DNA of 64,000 nt from Trogon surrucura (GCA_020746105.1 CM036628.1:6520001-6584000); one strand, 5' to 3'. Counted from the stretch's first letter, positions 37,671 through 50,122 are shown. A program made the numbers and translations. Notes: generated by a model from the sequence alone, not told the origin.

Positions 37671-39444
37671 TATTCTTTGAATCTAGTTGTTTGCTGCTTT
37701 TTTCTTGAGGGAAGTTTAGAGAAGACTTTTTATATCTCTTATTAATGTTTCTTGACTTTGTCTCTGTTTCTTTTGCCTCCTCAAGAATTTTAGTCATCTG
37801 ATTAACATGTTGAAATGTGGCTATGGAGTAAACCCAGCAAATAATGGATTTTTTTGATTTGTTAACCATCTGGAAGGTTGACCCAAACACACATTTTAGA
37901 AAAATCAGCAGTAAATAAGATGATGACAAGTACCGTTTTATATTCCTAGCTACATATTTTATATTTTCGCAATAGGATAATCATCCACTAAGCCTAGGTC
38001 ATTTGTAAGGAATTAGTAACAAATTATTTGCTAGGAGGTGATGTTTCAAATCAGAATTCCAATTTAGTGTTTTTGTCTTAAACATGGACTATTCAATACA
38101 ATTTTCTCAACTTTCTCTGTCACCAGGGCTGTATTTTTGTTTTCAAATAAAACAGCTCTAGCCAAGAGTTCTGTTCTGTCATAGAACTCTGCAGTGACCA
38201 AGTCAATTGGTATTGTCAGAGCATTTAAATCTACTAGACTTATGGGACATTGGTTAGCATTTGCAAAGCAGCTTGACAATGTTTTGTAGAGCTACAAAAG
38301 TAGGATCAGTAAAATTCGTAACGTGGTGTTACAATTCCTCCTTTGTTGAATGAGGGAGTCAAGATTAGTACAATTAGCAACTTCACATCAGAAGAATTTT
38401 TGAAGGAATCCGGCATATATCAAAATAACTGGGGAAGGAAGGCACTGTTTTAAGCCTCTTCTGTCAAGGCACATTGGTACTGAAATCCTAAAATAAGCAT
38501 ATATGTTATGGGAGTTATCACTGAAATAAGTCTGTGCAGTGACAGATAGCTGTAACAGTTTGCATTGTCAAGTTCACCAAAGACACTGAGTAAACTGAAG
38601 CCTCTGCAACAAAAGCAACAGTGTTCACAGTACCCGCACTAGCTATTTTAATACCAGCTCAGGTATGTGTACACAAGCAACAAGCACTCCTCAGAGTGTA
38701 GTACACACTCAGTGTGTGACCTTCAAGAATGGACCATGGCCATGCTTGTCGTTGCACATGTCCTTAGTTTCGTTTCCACCGTTGGCCTGATGGAAATGTT
38801 GAGATGTGGGGAAAATTGCTGACAGAAACCCAAATATATCTGTGTTGTTGCTCAGTTGAAAGCAGTTCACTTGCATTCAGGATGAAGATGACTCGTAACC
38901 CACAGACAGACTGGTTTAGAATTGGTCACTTAAACTCTGCTTTTTATTTTACCCAGCCTCCACTACACCAATTGGAATTAAATTTCCAGTATTTCAAATA
39001 TTCTTGAGCATCTCTCTGTGAAGCAATAAAGGTTACTGCATTGCTCAAAGCAATGGTGAGAAACTCTCTGTGGTTCATACACAGTAAGGGTTCAGTGAAC
39101 CAATATGATTTGTAGATACCACATGCTTGGGGACTTGATATTTCAAAAAATGGATCTTAGCTGATCCATCCCACATGTTTGGCTTTTGAGGGAAAAAAAT
39201 GCTATTTTTTTAAAAAACACGACATGATGAGGAAAGTATCCTCTCCATTGTTTTTGGCCCTAGGTGCAGTAACACTGGGCTTTTTGTCCTCGAGGTTAGA
39301 CTGACCCAGAACATCACACACAGAATCTCAAATACAAGGTTGCCAACTTCACGTCAAAGGCAATTAGCAAGAAAGAAATACAATCTCCTCTGTTGACATT
39401 AGGGGACAGGTAGAGGAGAGTGTAACCGATGAAGGAAAGAAAGG

Positions 39445-39462
39445 AAAAAAAGGGGGGGGGGG
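39445..39462 (+). repeat. A7G11 homopolymer junction
   Basis: Seven A followed by eleven G, ending a purine-only tract that begins near 39431. Runs of this type are frequent assembly and sequencing error sites. Confidence 0.9.
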
Positions 39463-40685
39463 AGAATACGACACACATATTTGTGCATATATCATCCCAT
39501 ACTAATCCTTCAGCCCTCAGGTTTGGGCTTTCTGAATCCTAGCCCGTTTCTGGATGGTTTATTTGCTGCACGCTACATTCTCCTCCTCCACAGGAAGTCC
39601 TGTACCTTTACCAAATCAGAGCATAGTACAGTGTGATCGATAAGTGACAGGTTTTGGTTCATTACCTGGGATCATAGGTAAGGCATTCTGCATAAATAAG
39701 AGTCCTTGGGTCTCCAAGGAGTCTCTTCTATACCTACAGAACAGGAGAACAGCATGGTGAGTTGTAATCTTACCTTCATGGAGTCACTTCGCTATTCACC
39801 CAAGCATGACGAGCTGGCTAGAAACTGGGAGATTAACCTAAGTTAGTTTTGCAGCAGCTCATGGAAGACGTTAAAGAAGAAAGGCCTTCCTTCTTCTACC
39901 AACAGGTTCGATGGCCTGAAGTCTCATCTCTCTCACCCTAAGAGACTCTTGGAGGCTCAGCATTTACTGTCTTAGGTGGCTGATCTGTGCTTCTGAATCA
40001 AGAGGGTGAGCAGGCATTCTTAAAAAAGTACATTTTTCCTAATCTCACTTTCTCAAAATCAAACACTTTTACCTGACAATCCTCCCATTTTCGGTTATAC
40101 GTTCTCTCTTTGGATAGCAGACACTTCCCCTGTAACACTTGACCAAAAATCTAATTTGCCTTCTGCAGATGCCAGTCATTGTACATTAATATTTTTGAGC
40201 CAGCCTCTTGTCAGTTCATTTTTCTGAGGTCTTTGTGATACAGTAAAGTTGTACTGACTGGAGTACTTTTTCTGGTTCTTTCTGTCCAAAAACCAGTCCA
40301 GTAACTGGAAAAACATTTTGCTGTCCCTGTGCGCAATCTGGAAGCAGTTTGTACTTTTTCTCATATTTAATCTCTTGTGTAATAGTTAAATACCTGCTAA
40401 CAGGTATAACCACACTGCAGATCAAGTAAGGCACAGTGCAGGTGGTTCTGGAACTAATGCTAAAACAACCAGCACCAAAATTAAGTGTAATGCAAAAGAG
40501 GAGTCATTCACAGTTAGAAAAGTCATGGGAAAACATCCCTGGGCAAATACACTTTGATGGGTGATCCCCTGTGTCTTACAGCTTTTCATGTATTCTTCAT
40601 CTTCATTCTTACTCAACACTGGAGTCAGCTGTTGAAATAAGGTCTTAGAAACCAGAGACACAATTATGGAAAAGGCCATAATTGC

Positions 40686-40698
40686 AAAAAAAAAAAAA
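40686..40698 (+). repeat. A13 homopolymer
   Basis: Thirteen consecutive A in otherwise unique intron, with no adjacent repeat body seen. Confidence 0.85.
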
Positions 40699-43672
40699 TC
40701 AGAAGGAAATTACAAATTAAAGTGGAATGGTTGTCTAGTTCACTCTGGCTTCCATTTTCTAATCATCCTAAATTATTTTAATGCATGTTTTCAGGCTCAA
40801 AATTAGCAAAGGTCCCATGATGTAATTCTCCGAACACCCATTGAATATTACATTATACCAGTCCAATTTCATTCCAATCTTTTGCAGCATCATCTCCCAC
40901 TCAGGGCACATGCATCACGGTTTAGGGACCTCCTACCTGCGTCGTGTCTAGATAGTAGTTCTAATATATAAAGTTTAGAAATTGTTGTGGAGTTAAAACC
41001 AGTTTCTTACTTGTAAAGGCCTAGGAATATAAGATTAAAAAATAACTCTTAAAACATGTTTGTCTTTGAAATATCTTAAATTAATAATCAAAAGCTCGCA
41101 TCGAGTCTAAAACAAATCAAACTCAGTCATGAAGATGAGAAACGGGAATTATTAACTGAGTAGCAAGGCTGATGGAGGCTCAATGAGATCATTTTGTTCA
41201 AAGATTAAAGGCGATGAACACTGAAATAGTTGAGGAGGATAGCTATGAACACATCTGACTAGAGCTGCTAAATTCAGTAATGATCAAAAGTTAATTATCA
41301 AAGCAGAGAGAACTACTCAACACAGACAATTTGAGTCAATAGCTAAGCAGCCCAGAAAAAAAGTAATTTGGGAGAAGTATTTTCCTATAATGAAGTTATA
41401 TAAAAGACGTGCATTTCAAAGAAACCTGCCTAAAACAAGATTACATTCTTCCTGATCAGAGAAAAATAATTAGCTCTAATTGACAGACCTGCTGCACACC
41501 AAATATTTTCAAACAATATGTTTCTGCATCAAAGCTTAATGTGTAGAATTACTCAATGTCACTTTGATTTTGCCTTCCTTTATCTTCTGCCACTGGGCAT
41601 GCTCATGATATTGCAACAAATACGCATTGAAAAATGAACGAGCAACACCTACAAGACAAATAAAAGCAGAAGGCCAGATCCTGCATTTCTTTCTCAGATG
41701 GAATCCTTGATGTATGTTTTGTGCTGTGCTTAACATCACCATGGTCCCACTCAGAGGCAAACTGAATCATTTGTAATAGGAAATGACCAGTTCCTGATAA
41801 TGCAACATTAAACTGGCCTGCCATGGGCATTTGCAATACTTTTTTAAAACTAGTGCAAGTGAGGATATGTGTGAAGGACACTGTCCTTACAGCATGTGCC
41901 TTAAGAGTCAGGAAGGTGCCTTCTGCAGGTAACAAAGGGGATAAAATGTGGAAATTCTCCATATAAAAATCAGAGGAAAGATACGTGCTAGAATGTTCAT
42001 GGACCAAGAAAATAAAATTCCTTTTTCCCAAAACTACTATGTTTTTTAAGGTTAAACAGTTGCCATCAACGCGGTCAACAATCGAATGTCCAGTTTAGAC
42101 TCTTCTCTTTCATATTCTGTGACTTTGACATTTCCAATTCTTACTCCCTGAAATATCTTCATCTTCTTTAATCTTTCATGTAAACAGTTTAGCTCACACC
42201 ATTACGCACATGCTCTCCAGAGTATCTCCTACTTTACTTTGTATTAGGTTGAACTGCATTATTATTTACTTGTGATCCTGGACACTCTTCATTCTTCTGT
42301 TTTCTTTATCTGTTTTTGATATCAGTTTTTGTGTAGTGATTTCTGAGAGTAATCAAGAGGAAAAAAACTCATTTAAATGCAAGTCTCACATGCTTGAACT
42401 CCAAATTGTATAGTCCAGCTATTTGGTATAGCGAAGGGTCAAGCAGAATATCACTGTACAGTCAAAAAAGCTTCTGCTATTACAGAAGGATGTTTCTGAG
42501 CTTTAAATATACTTCTAGTTCCCTGCAGGATGGGACTGAAACTTAGCATTTCGTGGGAGCCTTGGGAAACTGAAGTGCCAGTTTTGATGACATTTTAATC
42601 CATTTTAAACGAAGCGTTTGTGTGTTGTTACATGTAGTTTATTACTCAGAAAAATTTCTTAATAACATGCTTCTGAATCTGCATTTGCATGTGGCAGCTG
42701 AAAAAGGGATGCTTTGGAGAGTATCGTTGGAAACAGGCACAACACACGTTATCTCATTAATGAGACAGGGACCCCATTTCATCATAGGCTTGTTGGAGAG
42801 GACGTAATTAGGTTTGGGTCTGTAACACTTACTTGTGCAATACAATCTTACGTTCAGCCTTTCCTGAGGTTTAAGTGTTTTATTTAGCAACGCTACTGTA
42901 CAATTAATATAACCGTTTCCTATCTTGCATTCATTGATTTATTCTTTAGATGAAAATATAATCCAAATGCAACAAATGCATTTTTTTCACACACTGAGAG
43001 CCAACCCAGAGGATTGCAGTTGCCCCATCTCAACTCTCACAAGCTCTAATTTTTTATCCCCAATTTTAAACTCATTATTAGGGATTCCTGTAGATTTAAA
43101 CACAGGTTGGGTTTTTTTTGGCTCTTTGAAGCAGAAGTGCCAAAACAGCAAGTACTTTGGAAAACTAGCCCCCACTAAAGCCCAAAGGAAAACTCATTCT
43201 GACAAAGTTTGGAACCCAGTTGTGCAGGTGTCAGAGGTTTCAAAAGTTAGTCAGTTTTCATAAAGGATTTAATTCCTCAAGGGCTTATGTGAACATTTTT
43301 CAGGACCACTAATATTAGCAGTTCCTATGTGGGAACCATTTTATTCCCATTCTTAAGCATAGCAGAGGTTAAAAGTTCCTCACCAAAACCTTTCTCTTCA
43401 ATTTTGGAGGCTTTATAAAAGTATCTCTGAAGGTAATTAAGCACTAAAACTTTCCTTACTATAATAGGTTCATGGATCAGTTGTCTTAGTTCTGCCTTTC
43501 ACCACTCTCCGTGCCTGTAATCTCACTAACCATCTGACCGCTTTCCACATTTAAATCTATTACGGTCTGGTTCTGCAAACGCTAGAGGAATTCTCCGAAA
43601 TGATACAGCACCAGTTTATCTGAAGGTGATATTTCAAGCCCTCTTGCGTTGAAACGTTATTTACATACTCTG

Positions 43673-43686
43673 AAAAAAAAAAAAAA
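43673..43686 (+). repeat. A14 homopolymer
   Basis: Fourteen consecutive A following a Ttactctg context. It lies about 0.9 kb upstream of the 38-nt exon and no retroposed body was recognised. Confidence 0.85.
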
Positions 43687-43839
43687 TCAGAGGAGGGGGC
43701 TGCAAGGTTGGTTCAGATTACATAATTATGCCACAGAAGCCTTGAAAAGAAACAAACAAAAAGAATCTCCTCTAAAATCTCGAGCAGCTTAACCAGTGTG
43801 ATAGACTGGCGCAGCTCTGCCATCGGTGCCCCCAGCTGT

Positions 43840-43852
43840 GTTGCTTAGCAAC
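43840..43852. promoter_or_regulatory. RFX X-box-like palindrome
   Basis: gttgcttagcaac is a perfect GTTGC/GCAAC dyad with a 3-bp centre, an accepted X-box spacing variant. It lies about 730 bp upstream of the 38-nt AFF2 exon. It is a motif match only. Confidence 0.35.
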
Positions 43853-44571
43853 ATTTTAATTCAAGAAGAATCGAAGGAGATGAAATCCCCGTGGAGAGGG
43901 AAACAGAAATAAGAGGGCCGTTGACAGATGATCTGAGTTGTTTCTTCTAATATACTGTGAAGATCACTGGCTCTTTTCATGAATGATAAATGGACTGTAC
44001 ACAGATCAATGGGTTCAGCAATAAACTGGAACCAGGCTCCATGTCTGAGGTGGTGCAGGCCGAGAGGCCCAAAGATTTACTCATTTAGATGATTTGGAGT
44101 GTGTTTTCTCAAAGGTTTCACAAGAGGAAATTGATCTGAACATTTGGTCGTCCCTAGCCCTTTTCTGTTGTTGGCAAATAAAAACCATTTTGGAAGCAGA
44201 GTCCGTTTTTCCCTTTATTTTCTCCTGTTGTTGTTCTTGGTCCAGATATGGACCGATCGCTTGTGGCAAAGGGGCCAGACCTCAGAGCGGGAAATGAAGT
44301 AATCGCCCTGAATGAGTGGTACCTAAACATTTGTGGCCATTAAAAAGAAACAAACCACACTGATATCACAGACTGGGGCAGAAGTATTTAAAACCTGTAG
44401 CACTGTCGCTCTGAAAGGGTCCAGCTCGTGCAGCCCTGTGCCCGGGTTTTCGCGGGCTGCCTGGCTGTGCCCTTCGGAGGAGCGTCCGTGGGTTGGTGTT
44501 GGTTTGCAGCTTGGTTGTGCTTTGGCTTGTTGCTTAATTGTTTGTTTGCCCCACCCCTCTTCTGTTTATAG

Positions 44572-44609
44572 GCTGCTGAAAAGACGAAATTGAGGAACAT
44601 TCCTGTAAA
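44572..44609 (+). CDS. AFF2: AFF2 internal coding exon, AAEKTKLRNIPV segment (38 nt)
   Basis: Second small exon of the same gene. It starts on a codon boundary, reads AAEKTKLRNIPV and ends after two bases (AA) of the next codon. The acceptor is a pyrimidine-rich stretch (ccccacccctcttctgtttatag) and the donor is gtaagt at 44610. From memory the corresponding mammalian AFF2 segment reads close to AVEKAKPKNNPVN, sharing A, EK, K, N and PV, while AFF3 has an unrelated AAQRTALRAL-type segment. This is the main reason for choosing AFF2. The split last codon would give N or K. The reading frame continues exactly from the 52-nt exon 15.2 kb upstream. A 38-nt exon is too short to be called alone; the frame match, splice sites and family match support it together. 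No further AFF exon was recognised in the following 19.4 kb. Confidence 0.78.
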
Positions 44610-46267
44610 GTAAGTTATTTTTATATCCATTTGAAAAAGCAAGTTTAACAAAGTTTTCCTATGCAATCACTGAAAAGACTGGGACAGTAAGAAGGGCGAT
44701 GAAAGAGATAATGGAATTCAAGTTACCCTGAATCATAGCTGTAAAAAGGTCATTGAGGAAAGCTTTCGATTTCTCGTGTGTCCCTAATGATTGCACTCTT
44801 CAAGTTTCAACCACTTTCCATAAATTAATGTGTTGTCTATGAATAGCTGCCAAATAATATCACAGTCATACTTGATACATAGAGCTCCTAGCCTTGGGGA
44901 GGTTTGTACATGCTAAAAAGATTATGATTTTTAATTGCAATCCTTGAAAAGGTCTGACAGGGGGGAAATAACTAGGAATGTGCCAAATGATTTCTAGACA
45001 CATGGGAATATTTTGCACCTATGTATCAAGACTTTGCCATCCTGTTGATTAAGAACTCTTTCTCACTCTGTGTGTGCATCTCTCTCGCACCGTACAGACA
45101 CGTATGTTTCTGCTCTTTGCAGTAGGGCTCTGTGAAGGATGAGCACACTTCCAGGGAGCAATTTCCAGGGCATTTTATGAGAAGTTCTTAAATCTTAGGG
45201 CACTAGCGGCAACACTCAACCATACATCATTGAATTAAGAAATTCGCTATATAGATGTCCTGGCCCTTTGAAAAAAAAAGGCGTTTTCAGTTAAAGCTCC
45301 CAGCAATCAGGGATTCTGTTTAAATAATGAATACTTCAGTCTTAATGGTCTCTTATGTACCAATAAACCACGTATTTTTAGCTTCAGCAGTTGATCATTG
45401 CAGTTTAACCAAGTCCCAGTAACTGTATATTCCTGTTACAGACAGAGGGAATGTTCTTATTTTTATAGTAGTTTGCTGATCATGTTGGTTTGTTGTCTGG
45501 GGTGGTTTTGTATTTTGAAGAACGTGCACTGACAGGACTCACAAATCATTGTGTTTTAGCACACAAAACAAAAGAACACTGTTCTGCTTCTCACTTGGTT
45601 TCCATCATGTATAGTCGTTTACACCGAATAAAGTGAATGCAAAATGTGTATGAACACTCCTTGGAATGATTAAGGCAGGATACAAGATAGTCATAAATTA
45701 CTCTCTCTTTATGTTTCATTCAGTCTGATAAAAATTAAAAACAGGATCCAGCAGGGACCTGATAGCACATGAAACTTCTAATAAGTCAAGGGACCTTTCT
45801 TGCCTGTAGGGCTAGTTCACATTCAGTGCAAGCTGAATTAAAATCATTGTTAGCTGGTGGCTGTTTTAATAGAGTGTGTGAAATAAGCTGTGTTTTCACC
45901 TCACATTCTAGGGGATCCAGCAGTTACAAGGTGATGTGAGTCCTGGGGAGCAAGTTCAAAATAATCGTTTATCATTCGTTCACTTTTTTTGTATGTGTAT
46001 TTTGAGTCAAATTCTCAAGCATGACTCACTGAATTGGGTTTTCCCTCATATAACAGAGATATTGAGCCTTGCAGTCATTACACAGAGTGTATGTGACACT
46101 GATGCCCAATTAATCCACCAGAAAGATTGGAGGGGGAGGGGAAGCGTGATTTAGGTTAAATCATTCGTTTATGGGACTTGATTAAGTGTAACATTTTGGA
46201 ATGGAGGAAAGCCAGATGGACAGTCTCGCTCCTTCCACCTACATGTGCATATTTCACCCTGTCATGT

Positions 46268-46410
46268 TTCCCCCAACTGGTTGTTTAACTTCTCTTTGAC
46301 TGTGTTCATGGTGGCAGCTTCTATTAGTACCCTAGGGAATCCATTATACATATTAATTACAGTCTGCATAACGAAACAGATGAAAAATCTGCCTAGTCTT
46401 TTTCAGAGGC
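46268..46410 (-). mobile_element. Ancient CR1/L3-like LINE relic (probable)
   Basis: Diverged match to the ORF2 3' part of old amniote CR1/L3 elements, in the same orientation as the younger copies. Landmarks in order are a pattern near ggttgtttaacttctctttg, then ggtggcagcttctattagta, ccctagggaatccatta, and a stretch (ttacagtctgcataacgaaa, cagatgaaaaatctgcc) standing where younger copies have the 'caccctcacagtgaaaaagtttttcc' block. Many substitutions and no open frame. The call rests on ordered weak similarity remembered from the family. Confidence 0.5.
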
Positions 46411-46855
46411 AAATAACTATTTAAGGTACCTGTATACAATTATGACTGTATGTTAAAATATTAGCTCTCACGATAAGCGTGATCGTCGTATCTTTAAGAC
46501 AGCAATAGTAGATACGGTTTGCATTACGTAAGCTTCAGAGCCACGCTTGGTGCAGCTCAGGCTTGTCTAGCTTTTAGTTGCTGCTTTTGTAGCTCTCAAA
46601 TGTCAAAGAGAATTTCACTTGAATTTTAATGTTCTTCAGCTATGCAAAATAAAGTTAGTAGCTTCCATTGTCATAAGGGCTGAAAGCTGTACAGATTCCT
46701 TCTACCATATGTGACTTATCACATACATTTTTAAAAACACATTTCTGTTATTAAGACATATGTGATAGTACACTTCTGCAAATGTGAATTGCTGTTGGCT
46801 AAAAGCCATGCACTAATAAGTTGAGTTGAATCTAACTGCATTTGACATCTGTTAC

Positions 46856-46895
46856 GATATATATATTTTTTTACATATATAAATATATATATAAT
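46856..46895. repeat. AT-rich imperfect (TA)n repeat
   Basis: Interrupted TA repeats with a T7 run. The sequence is nearly self-complementary and could extrude as a cruciform. Confidence 0.85.
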
Positions 46896-47780
46896 TCTCA
46901 GTTGTCATTAGCATAAAAAAAAAAAATCCTTGTTTTAACATTGTGCTGGCATAGTTCTTGTATCCCAAAACTGAAATCAGAAATCATGCTCTTTTAAAGA
47001 CCATGTTTTATGTAGAGTCCTTGGACAGGGTCTGAGTGCCACTATTTAAGGTATTAGTTCAGGAGCATTATGAAGAGTTCTGTAGAAATGGTCTATTTAC
47101 TTTTCATTGCTCAGTTTATTAATGTTGCTAGTTTAATGTTCGGGAGGAAGTTTACTGTTCTTTTTTTGTTCTGTTGAATCACTCCAGCACTTAACACTTC
47201 ATGAAGGGAAAAAAAACCAAGGAAGTTTACTTACTACAGTTCCGCAAGGCAGCCAGGCAGCTGGTTTCTTAATGTCCAAGTGTGTATGGGTGCTTAGACT
47301 AGCTCGTGTGAACTTCCTGATGGCCAAGGTGGATGCAGGTGGCATTTGGCCCCTTCACAAGGCTTGGTCTCAATTCCATGTTGCTTGTAGCACTGCAAGA
47401 CAACACTTCTGCAGGAACTCATCTTTATGTATTGGTAACATCATCTGATGTAATATTGCTATAAATAAGCATATAAAAATGGCTAAGAAGTCTCTGTGTT
47501 TGCAGAACTCATTTTTAATTTTTGGGGAGGTGGAAATAGTGTGATTACTTTTCTGAAATCATGAGTATGTTTCTCTCTGTATGTGGCGCTAAGGTGCCCC
47601 CCATAACTGCAGAATCCATTGCATTCCACTTACTTATTCTCTCCTGCCCTTGTCATATAAGAAGCATTTGCTTTCTCCCATTGGTTTTGTCCATAGTTAC
47701 ATTGAGAGTCTATAGTAGAAAGGGAATTTCCTGGATGTAAAGTCCTAGATCTCTTCTTACTTACTGGTCCTTATTATATG

Positions 47781-47860
47781 GAATTATAGAATCATAGAAT
47801 TGTCAGGGTTGGAAGGCACCTTAAAGATCGTCTAGTTCCAACCCCTCTGCCATGGGCTAT
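47781..47860 (-). mobile_element. CR1 LINE 3' terminal fragment (short)
   Basis: Only the last 80 bases or so of a CR1 are left. The + strand reads gaattatagaatcatagaat, then tgtcagggttggaaggcacc and agttccaacccctctgccat before the match stops. The repeated atagaatcatagaatt tail is the complement of the CR1 3' microsatellite. No coding sequence remains. Confidence 0.88.
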
Positions 47861-48492
47861 TCCTATTCCTGAGTCTGAAAGAGGTAACATGGCTTGAACA
47901 AGTTTGCCCTGTGGAGCATTTAAGATTTCTAAAGAGCTGTTACATGAGAAATGGTTTTGCATTAGGACATGTCCAGAGAAAATAATCTGCTACATACCCT
48001 GTGATTTGATGGAAGAGGGCAAGAACAGTGATATCATTAAAATTCAATAGTAGCTTGGTTCTGAAACCCAACTGATGATCACTCCTCCCAGATTTTTTCC
48101 CAGCTGTGGTTAGGCAATGGGAGCCCACATCAGCATAGAGCCTAGAGGAATCATGTTCATGTTGACTTGGACCACATCACTTGTCTTTTATTAATGGGCT
48201 GAGCTGCAGGATCCCCTCAGATCCAGGCACGGTCAGGATTAGGCCTCACTCTCAAGTACAGATGCTCAGCCTGGACATTACGTAGACTGAAAGTCAACCA
48301 ACCCAGTGCTTTATCTCTGCCAGTGGCAGAAGGTGGGGGAAGAAGAACAGGAGTTACGGAGGCATCCTCCACAGGGAGTATCCTCCCACCTTCCTGCACA
48401 CAGCTTTTTACACTTCCCTGACTGCCTGTCCTGTGTTTAGGAGGTACCAATGGAAATATCCTCCATGCAAAATCTCTCTTGAAATCTGTTTA

Positions 48493-48560
48493 TAGAATCA
48501 TAGATTACCAGGTTGGAATGGACCTCAAGGATCACCTAGCCCAACCCTTTATATTTCTTG
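48493..48560 (-). mobile_element. CR1 LINE 3' terminal fragment (diverged)
   Basis: The + strand shows tagaatcatagattaccagg, then ttggaatggacctcaaggat and cacctagcccaaccc, matching the CR1 3' end in minus orientation with one altered tail unit. Beyond about 48560 the usual CR1 continuation is replaced by sequence starting cttgtccccacaacatcctg, which may belong to an older repeat or a different CR1 subfamily. No coding remnant is visible. Confidence 0.78.
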
Positions 48561-50122
48561 TCCCCACAACATCCTGTGGCACTGAGCACCATAGTGTGTG
48601 AAATAATGCTGTCTTTTGTTTTCAACCCTTTTCCTCATACATTCACTGGAATTCATGCAAGTAGTTGTTTTTACACAAAAGAGTAAACGTTCTTCATTCC
48701 TCATGTTACATATCTCTGTTGTGTAGACCATAGAGTCTTCCTACTCAAAAGCTACTAATAATGCTGTTTTCCCTTTAAGTGTGTGAGCCCACCAGTGAAC
48801 TAATACGGACAGAAGGCAAGTCAGGCAGAGACAGTGGCTAGGAAGATAACTAGTTCCTTTTCACTGTTTTCCATGTTAAAGAGATGAGTTCTTTGCATCG
48901 CAGTGCCCTTCTAAGGACTGGATACAATGTCACTCCAAGCAAGTGACTGGGATTACAGTCCTTTTTGAAAATGGGCAAATGGATTCCTTGGCAATGTGTT
49001 GGCAGGTGGAGGAAGGATTTGGCTAAAACCTGATGTTATCCAACACTATGAAATACAACAGTTTCGTAAGAGAGAAATTAGATTTTTGAAATGGAAAATG
49101 AATGCTTTTAAGAGCACTCCATGTAGTCCGTGAACTGCTGTAGAACTGTGAGAATATTGGAATTGACTTCTTGCTTTGGGGGAGAGAACATTGCCTTCCT
49201 TGAGTGTCCTTTACACTCTTCTTTTATCGTCCCTTTAAAACTCTTCAAGAGAAAGCAATGGCATTTTCCCCAAACACCTGCATGTACTTAAATTTGCTGT
49301 AGATTTAATGACTTCCAGATACGTGTTTCGGGATTATAGCTCGTGTTAAAATCCTGCTGCTTTTTGTATTTTCAAATATGTTTGTTTTCCATCAGCCACA
49401 AGTTTGTTAACCAGAAGGACTTCTGGTGTTTATTGTCTTTTCCTGCCATAAAACTCATCTTCTCCTCAGAAGGGCATCTGACTTGACTTGGTATGGTTTT
49501 CTATCCCAACCATCATTGGAAATGCAATCCATTAACATTTGATATCTTGACATTTCAATTGACCTCTCATTTGCAAAGCGCAGTGGTATTTTTCGTGGCC
49601 TTTTCATCCTTGATTATACATGGAATAGGAGTGACTGTTTCTACTGACTGCACTTTAAAAATATCTTTGTTTTACCAGCTGCAGTGGCACCTTGTTTCTC
49701 CCTCCCATGCAGACCTTATTCTGCATGGAAGATCTGAGGTCTGAGCAAGTCATGCAGAGCCAGAGGATTTTCTTATTGACTCACTAAGCAGGAGGGCAAG
49801 CAGGTCAGACTCTGAGAGTCGGTTAACGTATGCTGTAATAGCGGTAACCATAAACAGATCTTCTTCTCCCACTGGCAAAAGTACAGGCCACTGGGTGAGG
49901 TCTGAAGGTTGGTTTGGTTTTGACCAGTCAAATCAGGCACCTGTAACCACTAGAGGTCCTGCAGGGACAGTGTGCTGTTGGTACGCACGTTCAAGCCTCC
50001 CCCTGCAGGGTATCTCCTGTCCTGTATTTAAAAGAAGAAGAAAAAAAAAGCGTGTCGTGTCTAGGTTGAGAAAGCTTCCAATTTGTGGATGATTGTATGG
50101 GAGGCTGGCCATATATACACAT

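Larger units (their letters stand above)
29346..44571 (+). other. AFF2: Intron between the two AFF2 exons (15,226 bp)
   Basis: It begins with gtaagt and ends with tttatag, so it is a GT-AG intron. It holds no recognisable young CR1 copy. Visible are a weak MIR-like fragment near 37.6 kb, an 18-bp tandem duplication at 37.12 kb, homopolymer runs (G11 at 39452, A13 at 40686, A14 at 43673) and a possible 36-nt microexon near the start. The longest open frame is 142 codons (41603-42031, minus strand), with no recognisable domain. I looked for the additional AFF2 segment that mammals carry between the two flanking protein pieces and did not find it. Confidence 0.72.

Noticed and set aside
39905-39925. 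ggttcgat string suggesting a tRNA T-arm
   Set aside because: No matching acceptor, D or anticodon stems surround it.
41603-42031. 142-codon open frame on the minus strand
   Set aside because: No family resemblance, an amino-acid mix typical of random A/T-rich translation, and no supporting signals.
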